A stretch of 64,000 nt of DNA from Gaiellasilicea sp963829845 (GCA_963829845.1 CAWHKD010000024.1:124001-188000); one strand, 5' to 3'. Shown: positions 40,145 through 48,586, counted from the stretch's first letter. Numbers and translations are program-made. Notes: generated from the letters alone by a model not told the origin.

Positions 40145-41769
40145 GGACCGCAGGCCACATCGACCACGGCAAGACGTGGCTCGTCCGGGCGCTGACGGGC
40201 AAGGACACGGACCGGCTGCCGGAGGAGCGGCGGCGCGGGATCTCGATCGACCTCGGCTACGCACCGCTCAACTTGCCGGACGGACGGCGGCTGTCGGTGA
40301 TCGACGTCCCCGGGCACGAGCGGTTCGTGCGGAACATGGTGGCGGGCGCAACCGGGATCGACCTCTTCCTGCTGGTGATCGACGCAGGCGAAGGCGCACG
40401 GCCGCAGACGCTCGAGCACCTCGCGATCATCCGCCTCCTCGGTCTCGAGCACGGCGTCGTGGCGGTGACCAAGTCGGACGCGGTCGACGAGGAGACCCTT
40501 GAGCTCGCGCTCGACGAGGCGCGCGAGCTGGTGCCGGAGGCGGAGGCGGTCGCCGTCAGCGCGAAGACCGGCGCCGGCCTCAACGAGCTCCGCGACGCGC
40601 TCGGCCGCGCGGCCGAGCTTGTGTTTCAGAAACACAAGCTCGCCGGCTCCGAACCGGCTCGCCTCTACGTCGACCGGGTCTTCTCACTCCACGGGATCGG
40701 AACGGTCGCGACCGGAACGCTCTGGTCCGGGACGGTCGGTGAGGGCGACGCGCTCCGCGTCGAGCCGTCCGGGCGCGACGTGCGCGTGCGGAGTATCCAG
40801 GTGCACGACCGGGCGGTCGAGCGGGCAGAGGCGGGGCAGCGGGTGGCGCTCGCGCTCCCGGGCGTCGAGCGGAGCGAGCTGCGTCGCGGCGATGCGCTCG
40901 TCGCCCCCGGCAGCCTGCGGCCGAGCTACCGGCTCGACGTCGCGCTCGAGGAGCTCGAGCCGATCGCGGACGGCGCGCGGCTCCACGTCCACCACGGCAC
41001 AGCCGCCGTTCCCGGCCGCGTCGCGAAGGCGGGCGGCTTCGCGCAGCTGCGCCTGGCAGCGCCCGTCGTCGCGGCCCGCGGCGACCGGGTCGTCCTCCGC
41101 GACGAGACGACGGTCGGAGGGGGGGTCGTGCTCGATCCCGTACCCGCCAGGCACGCCGATGCCGCCCGCTTCGAGCAGGCGCGCAGCGGCGAGGCGCGCG
41201 TGCACGCACCGCTGCTTGTCGACGGCGAGTGGCGCTTCTCGGACGAGTGGCTGGCCGAGCTCGAGACCGAGCTCGAGGCCGAGCTCGAGCAGGCCGACCC
41301 GCTCGACCCCGGCACACCCGCGCCGACCGAGCCGTGGGCGAAGCACGTCCTCGCGCGGCTGCCGTTCGAGCGGCGCGGCTCGATGCTCTACCGGCCCGGC
41401 GCATCCGCAACGCTGGGCGCGCGGTCGGCCGACGCCGAGCTGCTGCTGGCGTCGGTCATCGCGGCGGAGCCTGGCGCAGCGAAAACAGAGGACGCGGACA
41501 TAGCTCGTTTCCTCGAGCGTGGGGGCAGGCTCGTGCGCCTCGGCGACGGCTGGGCGGTCTCGACCGCGACCTACGAACGGGCACGCTCGCTCGTGCTCGG
41601 GGAGTGCGCAGGGGCAGGGCAGATCACGCTCGCTCGCTTCCGCGACCTCGCCGGCTGCGGCCGCCGCGACGCCCAGCTCCTGCTCGAGCGCCTCGACGCC
41701 GACGGCGTCACCCGCCGGCTCGGGGAGGCGCGGGTGCTCCGGGGTCGCTCTTCGGCGCCGGCGCGGTAG
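40129..41769 (+). CDS. selB: Selenocysteine-specific elongation factor
   Basis: A 546-residue GTPase from GTG 40129 inside the end of selA. G1 is AGHIDHGKT, G3 DVPGHE, G4 TKSD. An EF-Tu-like domain 2 follows (LHGIGTVATGTLWSG), then C-terminal winged helices that read the SECIS hairpin. It delivers Sec-tRNA to UGA codons marked by a SECIS element. Its 3' end overlaps a convergent membrane-protein gene by 62 bases. An in-frame UGA target lies at 44941. Confidence 0.95.
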   Translation: MPVTVGTAGHIDHGKTWLVRALTGKDTDRLPEERRRGISIDLGYAPLNLPDGRRLSVIDVPGHERFVRNMVAGATGIDLFLLVIDAGEGARPQTLEHLAIIRLLGLEHGVVAVTKSDAVDEETLELALDEARELVPEAEAVAVSAKTGAGLNELRDALGRAAELVFQKHKLAGSEPARLYVDRVFSLHGIGTVATGTLWSGTVGEGDALRVEPSGRDVRVRSIQVHDRAVERAEAGQRVALALPGVERSELRRGDALVAPGSLRPSYRLDVALEELEPIADGARLHVHHGTAAVPGRVAKAGGFAQLRLAAPVVAARGDRVVLRDETTVGGGVVLDPVPARHADAARFEQARSGEARVHAPLLVDGEWRFSDEWLAELETELEAELEQADPLDPGTPAPTEPWAKHVLARLPFERRGSMLYRPGASATLGARSADAELLLASVIAAEPGAAKTEDADIARFLERGGRLVRLGDGWAVSTATYERARSLVLGECAGAGQITLARFRDLAGCGRRDAQLLLERLDADGVTRRLGEARVLRGRSSAPAR

Positions 41770-42772
41770 TCGGCGGCTCCTCGCCGTCCGACGAGCGCAG
41801 CACCTCCTTGACCAGCCGCTCGCTGAAGCCTGCCGCGAAGGCGAGGACGAGGAAGAAGGCGAAGCGGTCGCGCGGGTCCTCCGGCACGTCGAGTTGCCGG
41901 ATCAGGCCGCCCTGGAGCGCGAAATAGACGAGCAGGCCGAAGACGCCGCCGATGAACGGCCGGAAGGCCGCCACCCGCTGCACGTACGAGCGGCCGACCT
42001 CGTGGCGGACATGGAACTTGTCCGCGCTCATCCGCGTGACGACGCTGACGAGCGCGCCGAGCGCGCCGGCGATCAGGCAGCCGAAGAAGGTCGTCAGGTT
42101 GACCGGAACTTCGCTGGCCGCGAGCAGGATCCCAACCGGCACGGTGATCGCGCAGAGCGCGAGCACGCCCCCGAGCATCCCGCCGAGGTAGACGATCTGC
42201 GCCTCGCGCGACGCCGCCTGCTGGTAGTGCTCCTCGATCCGGTCGAGCTCTTTCCCCTGCTCCTCGATCTCCTCCGCAGTCAGCGGCACGACCGTGCCGT
42301 CGGGGTTCGGGATCGAGACGAGCATCAAGTCGCGCAGCCAGACGAAGAGCCAGTTCACCAGCAGCCGCTGGCTGAGGCCGCGGAGTGCGTTCCGGACGGA
42401 GACGTACTGCACCTCGGCGCGATGCAGCACCTGTGCCACCTCCGGGTGCATCCGCACGAGCGGCTCGGTCTCGCTGTGCATCTCGATCCGGTCCTTCAAG
42501 CGGAGCAGCTTCCGCTCGAGCGGCTTCGGCGCGATCGCCGTCACCGCGACGGCCATCGGTCCGCTCTCGCAGATGTAGGAGTCAGTGATCTCGCCGTGAT
42601 CGTGAACGAAGGCTGAGCGAAGCTTCTGGTAGCGCTCCTCGGCTCCGTCACCCGACTCGCGGACGGCCCAGGCTTCGACGAGCTCGGAGAAGGAGACCCG
42701 CCGTCGCCCCGCTGCGGCCGGTGCCGCGTCGGCGGTCGCCGTGTCCTGGTACGGGTGCGCGATCTCGGCCAT
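41708..42772 (-). CDS. Membrane protein of unknown function
   Basis: A 354-residue protein from ATG 42772 (MAEIAHPYQD). A long soluble helical N-terminal part (about 1-215, with conserved HDHGEITDSYICESG) is followed by four hydrophobic segments between residues 220 and 335 (IVYLGGMLGGVLALCAITV, FGCLIAGALGALVSVV). I recognise no family. The C-terminal coding end overlaps the selB 3' end. Its start region faces the DUF192 gene. Confidence 0.6.
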   Translation of the reverse strand: MAEIAHPYQDTATADAAPAAAGRRRVSFSELVEAWAVRESGDGAEERYQKLRSAFVHDHGEITDSYICESGPMAVAVTAIAPKPLERKLLRLKDRIEMHSETEPLVRMHPEVAQVLHRAEVQYVSVRNALRGLSQRLLVNWLFVWLRDLMLVSIPNPDGTVVPLTAEEIEEQGKELDRIEEHYQQAASREAQIVYLGGMLGGVLALCAITVPVGILLAASEVPVNLTTFFGCLIAGALGALVSVVTRMSADKFHVRHEVGRSYVQRVAAFRPFIGGVFGLLVYFALQGGLIRQLDVPEDPRDRFAFFLVLAFAAGFSERLVKEVLRSSDGEEPPTTAPAPKSDPGAPAPPRAGG

Positions 42773-42883
42773 CCGGAAACCCCCTCCCGAGCCGGCCGCA
42801 ACGACTCCCGTTCGTTTCTCCCAGAGTAGGGAATCGCGCCGAACGTCACAAGCAAAGAGCGAAACGGCTGCGAGACTGACGGA

Positions 42884-43354
42884 GTGCGTCTGCTCCTGCT
42901 CGCCGCCTTCGCCTTCGCCGTCGCCCTCCCCACCGCGGCGCTCTCGACGAACGGCTTCCAGCGGGGGGCCGCGACGATCAAGGCAGCCGACACGGGCGCG
43001 ACACGCGTCGTCCTCACGGTCGAGCTCGCCCGCACGCCCGCGGAGCGGGCGCAGGGCCTGATGAACCGCCGCTCCCTGGCGGCGAAGGCAGGGATGGTCT
43101 TCATCTACCCGCAGGATCACCGCGGCGGCTACTGGATGAAGAACACGCTGATCCCGCTCGACATCGCCTTCTACGACGCACGCGCGAGGATCCTGCGCAT
43201 TTTCACGATGCAGCCCTGCCGCCGCGAGCCGTGCCGGATCTACGACCCGAACGTTGCCTACCGAGGCGCGCTCGAGGTGAACGCCGGCTCGTTCCGGCGC
43301 TGGCGGGTGCGGGCCGGCGACCGAATCGCCGTCCGCGCTACTCGAGCGGGCTGA
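42884..43354 (+). CDS. Exported DUF192 family protein
   Basis: A 156-residue protein from GTG 42884 with a signal peptide (LLLLAAFAFAVALPTAALS). The DUF192 signature is RAQGLMNRRSL, then GMVFIYPQDHRGGYWMKNTLIPLDIAF, as in other members of this small beta-barrel family of unknown role. The 3' end overlaps the convergent nitrilase gene by 17 bases. Confidence 0.85.
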   Translation: MRLLLLAAFAFAVALPTAALSTNGFQRGAATIKAADTGATRVVLTVELARTPAERAQGLMNRRSLAAKAGMVFIYPQDHRGGYWMKNTLIPLDIAFYDARARILRIFTMQPCRREPCRIYDPNVAYRGALEVNAGSFRRWRVRAGDRIAVRATRAG

Positions 43355-44255
43355 CCGTCAGCCGGAGCACGTCCGGTCGGTGGTAGTGGCCGGCCGGGTC
43401 GAACCGCTGCCGCGCCTGCAGGAGCAGGTCCGGGTCGAGCTCCGCATAGAGGATCCCCTCCTCGCCGTACAGCGGGCCGGCAAGGTAGCTCCCATCAGGC
43501 CCCAGAATCGCCGAGCCGCCCCGCCCGAGCACATCCTTGCCCTCGAGCACCGACCGGAGCGGAAAGTCCTCGGGGTACGAGCCCGCCCGCTGGAAGTGGC
43601 TCGGCGCGATCACGAACGAGCGGGACTCGAGCGCGATGTGGGTGAGCGTCGCCTGCCAGGAATCGCCGTCGTCCGCGGTCGAGGCGATGTAGATCTCGAC
43701 GCCCGACTCGTAGAGCGCGAAGCGGGCGAGTGGCATGTAGTTCTCCCAGCAGATCAGACCGCCGAGCCGGCCGACCGACGTCTCGATCGCGCGGAGTCCG
43801 CGCCCGTCTCCCTGGCCCCAGACGAGCCGCTCGTGGTTCGTCGGCACGAGCTTGCGATGGTGGAGCGCGAGCTCGCCCTCGGGCGAGTAGTAGAGGAGCG
43901 AGTTGTAGAGCGTGCCCGCCCGCTGCGGATCCGCCTCGTTGACGCCGACCACGATCCAGACGCCGTGTTCGCGGGCGATCGCCGCGAGCCGGTCGGCATC
44001 AGGCCCGGGAAGCTCGAGCGACTCGCGATGGAGGAGCGCGAAAGCCTCCTTCGCGCCGGGCTCGGACCAGCCGGCGAGCGACTTCGCCCACGCCGAGGAG
44101 GGATAGGCGGGGACGAAGGTCTCGGGGAAGACGACGATCTGAGCGCCGGCCCCCGCCGCCTCGGCCGTGCACTCCGCGACCCGGTCGATCGTGCCCGAGC
44201 GGTCGAAGATCGCCGGCTCGACCTGGACGCAGGCGGCGGTGACGCGCTCCCTCAC
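43338..44255 (-). CDS. Carbon-nitrogen hydrolase (nitrilase type)
   Basis: About 305 residues from GTG 44255. The catalytic triad is visible: Glu in VVFPETFVPAYP, Lys in LHHRKLVPTNHER and Cys in GGLICWENYMPL. Overall size and the W-E-N-Y-M-P motif match true nitrilases, which convert a nitrile to acid and ammonia. Its GTG overlaps the cupin stop (GTGA), so it is the last gene of the selenoprotein-cupin-nitrilase operon. The substrate is unknown. Confidence 0.9.
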   Translation of the reverse strand: MRERVTAACVQVEPAIFDRSGTIDRVAECTAEAAGAGAQIVVFPETFVPAYPSSAWAKSLAGWSEPGAKEAFALLHRESLELPGPDADRLAAIAREHGVWIVVGVNEADPQRAGTLYNSLLYYSPEGELALHHRKLVPTNHERLVWGQGDGRGLRAIETSVGRLGGLICWENYMPLARFALYESGVEIYIASTADDGDSWQATLTHIALESRSFVIAPSHFQRAGSYPEDFPLRSVLEGKDVLGRGGSAILGPDGSYLAGPLYGEEGILYAELDPDLLLQARQRFDPAGHYHRPDVLRLTVSPLE

Positions 44256-44611
44256 GCCCACTCCAGCGGCGTATAGCCGCTCGTCCGCGGCGCCGAGACG
44301 ATCAGGATCGTCGCGTCGGCGTCGCTCCTGTTGACGACGGTCCGCCTCGGCTCGGGATCGAGCCGCGTGAACGTCCCGGCCGGCGCCGGATGGTCCTCGC
44401 CGTCGATCACCATCGTCGCGTCCCCTGAGAGGACGATGAAGACCTCCTCCTGGTCGCTCCCGGTCTCGTCGTGCTCCGGGATCATCTCCCCGGGCGCGAG
44501 CTCGCAGACGTTCATCCCGAACGACTGCAGCCCGAGCGACTTCCGCGCGAGCGCCCACTTCGGGAACGGGCGCTCGAAGTCGTCCATGTGCACGATCGTG
44601 AAGCTCGCCAT
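44252..44611 (-). CDS. Cupin-domain protein
   Basis: A 119-residue single-domain cupin from ATG 44611 (MASFTIVHMDDFERPFPKW). The barrel shows P-E-H-D-E-T-G-S-D-Q-E-E-V-F and a second strand set at G-T-F-T-R-L-D-P-E, though the usual third His is not clear. It starts 2 bases after the selenoprotein stop and overlaps the nitrilase start. No enzymatic function can be assigned; metal binding is possible. Confidence 0.75.
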   Translation of the reverse strand: MASFTIVHMDDFERPFPKWALARKSLGLQSFGMNVCELAPGEMIPEHDETGSDQEEVFIVLSGDATMVIDGEDHPAPAGTFTRLDPEPRRTVVNRSDADATILIVSAPRTSGYTPLEWA

Positions 44612-44613
44612 CC

Positions 44614-45186
44614 CTACCCCTCTTCCTGACCCCGCTCTGCTTGCTGAAGCCACTCCGGCTCCGGGCCGATGCCCACGGCCTCGGCAACGCGGTTGATGTA
44701 GTTGAAGTAGGCGATCACCTGGATCGCGTCATGGATCGCCTCGTCGTCCCAGCCGTGGCGGCGCAGCTCCTCGACGTCGGCAGCGCCGACCGCCGTCGGC
44801 GTGTGGGTGAGCTTGACCGCGTAGTCACAGAGCGCCCGAACGGGCGCGGGCAGGCCCGCAGCGCGGTAGTCGTGGGCGCACTGCTCCACGAGTCGTTCGT
44901 CGGCGCCCTCGGCACGGAGGTCGTCTGCATGCGAGCGCGTTCAGTAATGGCAGTCGTTCTCTCGCGAGACGACGGTGGCGAGCAGCTCTCGCTCCTGACG
45001 GGAGAGCTGCGACGGGCCGAACATGATCCCCTTGTAGAGCTCGATAGAGCGGTGGAGCACGTCCGGGTTCGGGCTCATCGCCTTGACGATGTTGAAGACC
45101 TTCCCGGCGCGCCCGATCGCCGCGTCGTACTCCGCCTTCAACGGTCCGGTTGCGTCGTCGACGTCGGTCAATCGCAGGTGGGCCAC
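44614..45186 (-). CDS. AhpD-like (carboxymuconolactone decarboxylase/peroxidase-related) selenoprotein
   Basis: The frame from ATG 45186 runs 191 codons to TAG 44614, interrupted only by TGA at 44941-44943. Before it the protein reads LSRQERELLATVVSRENDCHY and after it TRSHADDLRAEGA. In the AhpD/peroxidase-related family this place is the redox motif C-x-x-C with a His four residues later. Here it is C79-H-Y-U82 with H86, so TGA stands exactly for the peroxidatic or resolving cysteine. selA, selB and tRNA-Sec lie within 6.5 kb. It likely reduces peroxides or disulphides in the cytoplasm. Confidence 0.85.
44907..44943 (-). promoter_or_regulatory. UGA selenocysteine codon and candidate SECIS hairpin
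   Basis: On the minus strand TGA (44941-44943) is followed after 20 bases by CCTCCGTGCCGAGG: a four-pair stem CCTC/GAGG whose loop CGUGCC contains GU. The loop begins about 24 bases after UGA. Bacterial SECIS elements are short hairpins right after UGA with a GU-containing apical loop, and this fits in distance and loop. The lower stem is weak by eye. Confidence 0.6.
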
Positions 45187-45254
45187 GCCACGATCCTCGC
45201 AGAAAAGAGCCCGGGGAAGCTCGCGGCGAGCTCCCCCAGGCCCTCCCTCTCCCT

Positions 45255-46055
45255 CTACCTGCTCAGGTCGACCGGGAACGAGACGAGCCGGCGGGTCGAG
45301 ACACCGCCGAGCACGTCCTCACCGGCCTTCCGCGCGCGAGCGAAGACCGTCAGCAGCTGCTGGCGGCTGGTCGCCGGGTAGCCGGCTGCGCGGTTCATCG
45401 TCAGCGTCGCGAACCCGTCCGCCCCTGTCTGCTGCTCAGCCGGAGCGGTGAACTGGTTGAACGGAACCGCTTCGGCGTAGAGGAGCGCGCCCTGGACGGG
45501 CTTCCCCTTGCAGGTGACGCGGAAGCGAACCGAGATCGACCCCGTCGAGCGGCCGACCACCGACGGACTGATCGACTGGCCGTCGATCAGCAGCCGGTCC
45601 GGCAGCGAGACGTTCGCGATCGGGATCGGCGCGTTGCCGTTGCAGCCCGTCACGGGTGCGGGGGCCGTCCTGATCACGGCCGACGGGACCGACGTTGCAG
45701 CCGTCGAGCCGTCGGCGTTCCGCGCGGTCACGCGGGAGCGGATCGTGTTGCCGACGTCGACCTTCTTGAGGACGTACGTCTTGCTCGTCGCCCCTCCGAT
45801 CTGCGAGCAGCTACCGCCGTTCTCGTCGCACCGCCGCCACGAGTAGGCGAAGGTGATCGGAGCCGTACCCGTCCAGGTGCCGTCGCTGGTGGTCAGCGTC
45901 TTGCCCTCCTCGGGCGTGCCGGAGACCGCCGGCGGCGACTGGTTCGACGGTGCTGCCTGCGGCGCCGAGTCGGCGACGTCCGTGAGGCCGGCGACGCCCG
46001 CGAGCACGACCAGCGTGCTCGCAAGCGCGACCGGGAGAATCGTGCGGCGTTTCAT
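45255..46055 (-). CDS. Secreted Ig-like-domain protein
   Basis: A 266-residue protein with a signal peptide (MKRRTILPVALASTLVVLAG). Residues 40-130 form an Ig-like domain of the kind seen in actinobacterial cell-surface proteins (G-T-P-E-E-G-K-T-L-T-T-S-D-G-T-W, F-A-Y-S-W-R-R-C). A second beta domain of about 120 residues follows. No catalytic motif is seen; binding or surface structure is likely. Confidence 0.7.
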   Translation of the reverse strand: MKRRTILPVALASTLVVLAGVAGLTDVADSAPQAAPSNQSPPAVSGTPEEGKTLTTSDGTWTGTAPITFAYSWRRCDENGGSCSQIGGATSKTYVLKKVDVGNTIRSRVTARNADGSTAATSVPSAVIRTAPAPVTGCNGNAPIPIANVSLPDRLLIDGQSISPSVVGRSTGSISVRFRVTCKGKPVQGALLYAEAVPFNQFTAPAEQQTGADGFATLTMNRAAGYPATSRQQLLTVFARARKAGEDVLGGVSTRRLVSFPVDLSR

Positions 46056-46085
46056 GTCAGGACCCCCTCCGTTCGTTGACTGTCG

Positions 46086-46949
46086 CTAGCAGGCGCGGCG
46101 CCACGTGATCTCGCGGCTGAGCGCGCCGAGATACCCGACGCCCGACTGGTTGACCGACATCGCGATCCGCAAGCGGTTCGGCCCGCAGGGGAGCGTCGCC
46201 TGGAAGCGCGCACGCGAGTCGAGGTCGAGCGAGACCCGCTTGATCGTGACCCACTGCCCGAACGCGGAGAGGCGCTGCAGCTGGATCTGCTTGCGGGCCA
46301 TGCTGCGGCCGGCGTAGACGCGGGCGAGGAACCCGTTCAGGCGTCCGAACGAGATCGACGGCGCGACGGCCGTGGTGATCACGAGGCTCGCGGCGGTCTT
46401 CCACCGGGCCCGGTAGGTGGTGAGGATCTTCGGGGCGACCGCGTACGTAAACGTGCCGTCCGCGCCCGTGAGCACGGTCGCGAGCACGACCTCGGAGGCC
46501 TGCCCGTAAGGCTGGTAGGTGAGCTGGACGTTCTCGCCGGCCTTCTTACTGTTCACCTGGCCGGTGAGCGTCACCTTCTGGCCGTAGGCGATCTGCGGCT
46601 GCGAGATGGCCAGCGTGACCGCCGGCGGCGCGCCGGCGACCCTGACGGTGCCGGTGACGGACGGGTTGAGAGCGTCGCGGTACCGGTAGGTGCCTGCGAC
46701 GTCGAACCTGAACGTGTATGTCCTCCCGCGCGCGAGCACGGGCGACGCGAAGGCGCCGGTGGTGGAGACGATCTGGTGGTTCTGGGTGTCGTCGTTGTGC
46801 CAGCGGATCGAGTCGCCGGCGACGATGTTGACGGTGGCGGGTGAGAACGAAGCCCGCTTGATCGAGACGGTCTTCGTCGCGGCGGTGGCCGGTGCGACGA
46901 GCACCAGCGCGGCGACGAGCGAGCCGAGGATGAGGAGTGTGCGTCGCAT
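46086..46949 (-). CDS. Secreted cupredoxin-like protein
   Basis: A 287-residue protein with a signal peptide (MRRTLLILGSLVAALVLVAP). Residues about 25-105 form a plastocyanin-like domain (F-S-P-A-T-V-N-I-V-A-G-D-S-I-R-W-H-N-D-D, then G-T-Y-R-Y-R-D-A). The usual C-x4-H copper loop is changed (Y-R-D-A-L-N-P replaces C-x-x-H), so copper binding is doubtful. A C-terminal beta domain is added. It is divergent from tRNA-Sec. Confidence 0.7.
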   Translation of the reverse strand: MRRTLLILGSLVAALVLVAPATAATKTVSIKRASFSPATVNIVAGDSIRWHNDDTQNHQIVSTTGAFASPVLARGRTYTFRFDVAGTYRYRDALNPSVTGTVRVAGAPPAVTLAISQPQIAYGQKVTLTGQVNSKKAGENVQLTYQPYGQASEVVLATVLTGADGTFTYAVAPKILTTYRARWKTAASLVITTAVAPSISFGRLNGFLARVYAGRSMARKQIQLQRLSAFGQWVTIKRVSLDLDSRARFQATLPCGPNRLRIAMSVNQSGVGYLGALSREITWRRAC

Positions 46950-47033
46950 GGCCCCTGCATATCCGCCGAACGGGGCTCCGAAGCGGTTTCGGGCGCGGTT
47001 TTACCGAATCCGTACAGCGTCCTGACGCGGCCC

Positions 47034-47059
47034 TTGCACTGGCGACTTGCAACTAGGGT
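47034..47059 (+). promoter_or_regulatory. Likely promoter of tRNA-Sec
   Basis: TTGCAC at 47034-47039 and TAGGGT at 47054-47059, 14 bases apart, with the tRNA 5' end seven bases beyond. The spacing is shorter than usual, so the -35 assignment is weak; the -10 position fits a start at or near the mature 5' end. Confidence 0.4.
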
Positions 47060-47065
47060 GGCGGT

Positions 47066-47158
47066 GGAGCGGCACGGGCCCGGTGGCCCAGCCGGTCTTC
47101 AAAATCGGCCCGGTCGTGCAACCCACGGCTTGCTCGGTTCGACTCCGGGGCCGCTCCG
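47066..47158 (+). tRNA. selC: tRNA-Sec(UCA)
   Basis: A 93-base tRNA. The acceptor has the eight pairs of bacterial tRNA-Sec (GGAGCGGC/GCCGCTCC). The anticodon stem GCCGGT/ATCGGC carries loop CTTCAAA, anticodon TCA, which reads UGA. A long variable arm (GTCGTG/CCACGGC) and the T-arm with GGTTCGACTCC follow. The CCA end is not encoded. It completes the selA-selB set and supports the selenoprotein at 44614. Confidence 0.95.
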
Positions 47159-47238
47159 TCAAGCCAGGGGATCATCGTTCACGCGGCGCCCAAATCCGGT
47201 TTCAACAGCGAACGGCGAGTCAAGAATATGTCCAACGT

Positions 47239-47601
47239 ATGTCCGACAGCGAGGCCGCCATCACCGCCGGTGCCCGAGAGTTCGACGGCGTCACCGTTGA
47301 GCTCAACAGCCGCGATGTCCCGCTCTCGTGGAGCACCCGAGAGGCGCTCCTCGCAGGGCTTCGCGAGCACCCGCGAGGCGACCGCGAGTTCGCGCACGCG
47401 ATCTGCAAAGCAGTCGAAGACGTCGGTGCGAGCCGCATCGTCCTGCTGACGCTCGAGTGCAAGATCTACCTCCTCCGGCTGCTCGAGGAATGGTCGCTCG
47501 AGGTGGGCGAGGACGACCCGGCTCGACCCGGGCTGTTCCAACTCCGCAACGCGCTCATCGCTGATTTGCGCGATGCCGAGAGGTCACAAGCGACGGCGTA
47601 G
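47239..47601 (+). CDS. Hypothetical protein
   Basis: A 120-residue protein from ATG 47239 (MSDSEAAITAGAREF), with an alpha-helical pattern and no membrane segment. LTLECKIYLLRLLEEW and QLRNALIADLRDAER are its most regular helices. I recognise no family. It begins 80 bases after tRNA-Sec and could share its transcription. A start ten bases upstream lies in another frame. Confidence 0.5.
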   Translation: MSDSEAAITAGAREFDGVTVELNSRDVPLSWSTREALLAGLREHPRGDREFAHAICKAVEDVGASRIVLLTLECKIYLLRLLEEWSLEVGEDDPARPGLFQLRNALIADLRDAERSQATA

Positions 47602-47802
47602 CGGTCCGCGACGTCAGCTGCGATCAGAAGCGGGTCGACCACGTCGCACTCGGTTTCCAACCGCGGACGCCCGGGCAAGAAGCTGCTGTTCGAGGAAGCG
47701 GGGTCTGAGGCCGGAACGCAGCGGCGATCTTCCGGGGTCTGCTGAGCGTCCCGTAACCGCGATCTCGAATGGTCCGCGCCGGGCGACTCCGGTCGGACGG
47801 GA

Positions 47803-47850
47803 GGGGCCTGAGCGCCAGGGGTGGGGGCTCCCCGCAGGCGCTCGGGCCCC
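47803..47850. terminator. Strong stem-loop in a gene-free stretch
   Basis: GGGGCCTGAGCGCC and GGCGCTCGGGCCCC pair over 14 positions (one G-T wobble) across a 20-base GC-rich loop. It could terminate the gene at 47239 or belong to an unannotated RNA. The rest of the 435-base interval 47602-48036 shows no coding frame. Confidence 0.45.
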
Positions 47851-48036
47851 CTTACGTTCCCGCGGCGCCTTCAGACGGATCCCGGGCAGCCGCTCGTGCC
47901 GGACTGTCGGCTGCGCGTGACGGCGCTACTCTGTAAGAGCCTCTGAGTCCTTTGCGGACGACTCCGCCGTCGCGTCTCGCGGTTTCTCACCGGCGGCCGA
48001 GCCCGCAGCCACTTGCCGGGCACAAGGAGCAACGCA

Positions 48037-48381
48037 GTGGCCACCGACCCGCTCGAGGCCCGCCAGGTTCGGCTTGCCAAGAACCAGGCCCTGTTCCGCG
48101 CCGTCAACGACCAGATCGACTACATGGCGCAGGAACAGTCCACAGTTCTTCCGCTCCAACTCCTCTGCGAATGCGCAGACCCCAACTGCGACGTGTACAT
48201 CGAACTCACCCAGGGCGAGTACGAAGCAGTCCGCCGGCGCCCAACCCACTTCTTCGTTCTCCCCGACCACGTCTTCCGCGAGGTCGAGACGATCGTCGAC
48301 GATCGAGGCCACTACGTCATCGTCGAGAAGTTCGGGGCCGGCGGACGCGTCGTTAAAGCGATCCAGGAGGGTTCCGAGTGA
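48037..48381 (+). CDS. Small conserved hypothetical protein with a Cys cluster
   Basis: A 114-residue protein from GTG 48037, preceded by AAGGAG. Its middle reads LLCECADPNCDVYIELTQGEYEAVRRRPTHF, with C-x-C-x4-C as a possible metal site. I have seen similar proteins in many soil actinobacteria but know no function. It has no membrane segment and stands alone, with 215 bases before the next gene. Confidence 0.65.
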   Translation: MATDPLEARQVRLAKNQALFRAVNDQIDYMAQEQSTVLPLQLLCECADPNCDVYIELTQGEYEAVRRRPTHFFVLPDHVFREVETIVDDRGHYVIVEKFGAGGRVVKAIQEGSE

Positions 48382-48548
48382 CGTAAGCGCCGGCGGTGCG
48401 TGGAGCATGCGTCACCGAGGATCCCTCGATCGAGGGACGTCTTCGGTCCTAGTCGCTCAAGTAATGGGTCCTACGCGCCGATGAGGTGAGAACTAGCGAG
48501 TTCCGTGGGCCGTGCCGCAGCTGTCCATGTAGAGCTCCTTCCGAAGCA

Positions 48549-48586
48549 GTGGGGGTGGCCGCCAAGCGCCCCCACGCTTCTCTTTT
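48549..48586 (+). terminator. Intrinsic terminator
   Basis: GTGGGGG and CCCCCAC form a stem over a 13-base loop, followed by GCTTCTCTTTT, a T-rich tail typical of Rho-independent terminators on the plus strand. The nearest plus-strand gene ends 170 bases earlier, so a short RNA could end here. It sits just after the end of the minus-strand HNH gene. Confidence 0.6.

Noticed and set aside
46086..46949. A functional copper-binding plastocyanin
   Set aside because: The first His strand is present but the Cys-x4-His loop is not, so I call it cupredoxin-like only.
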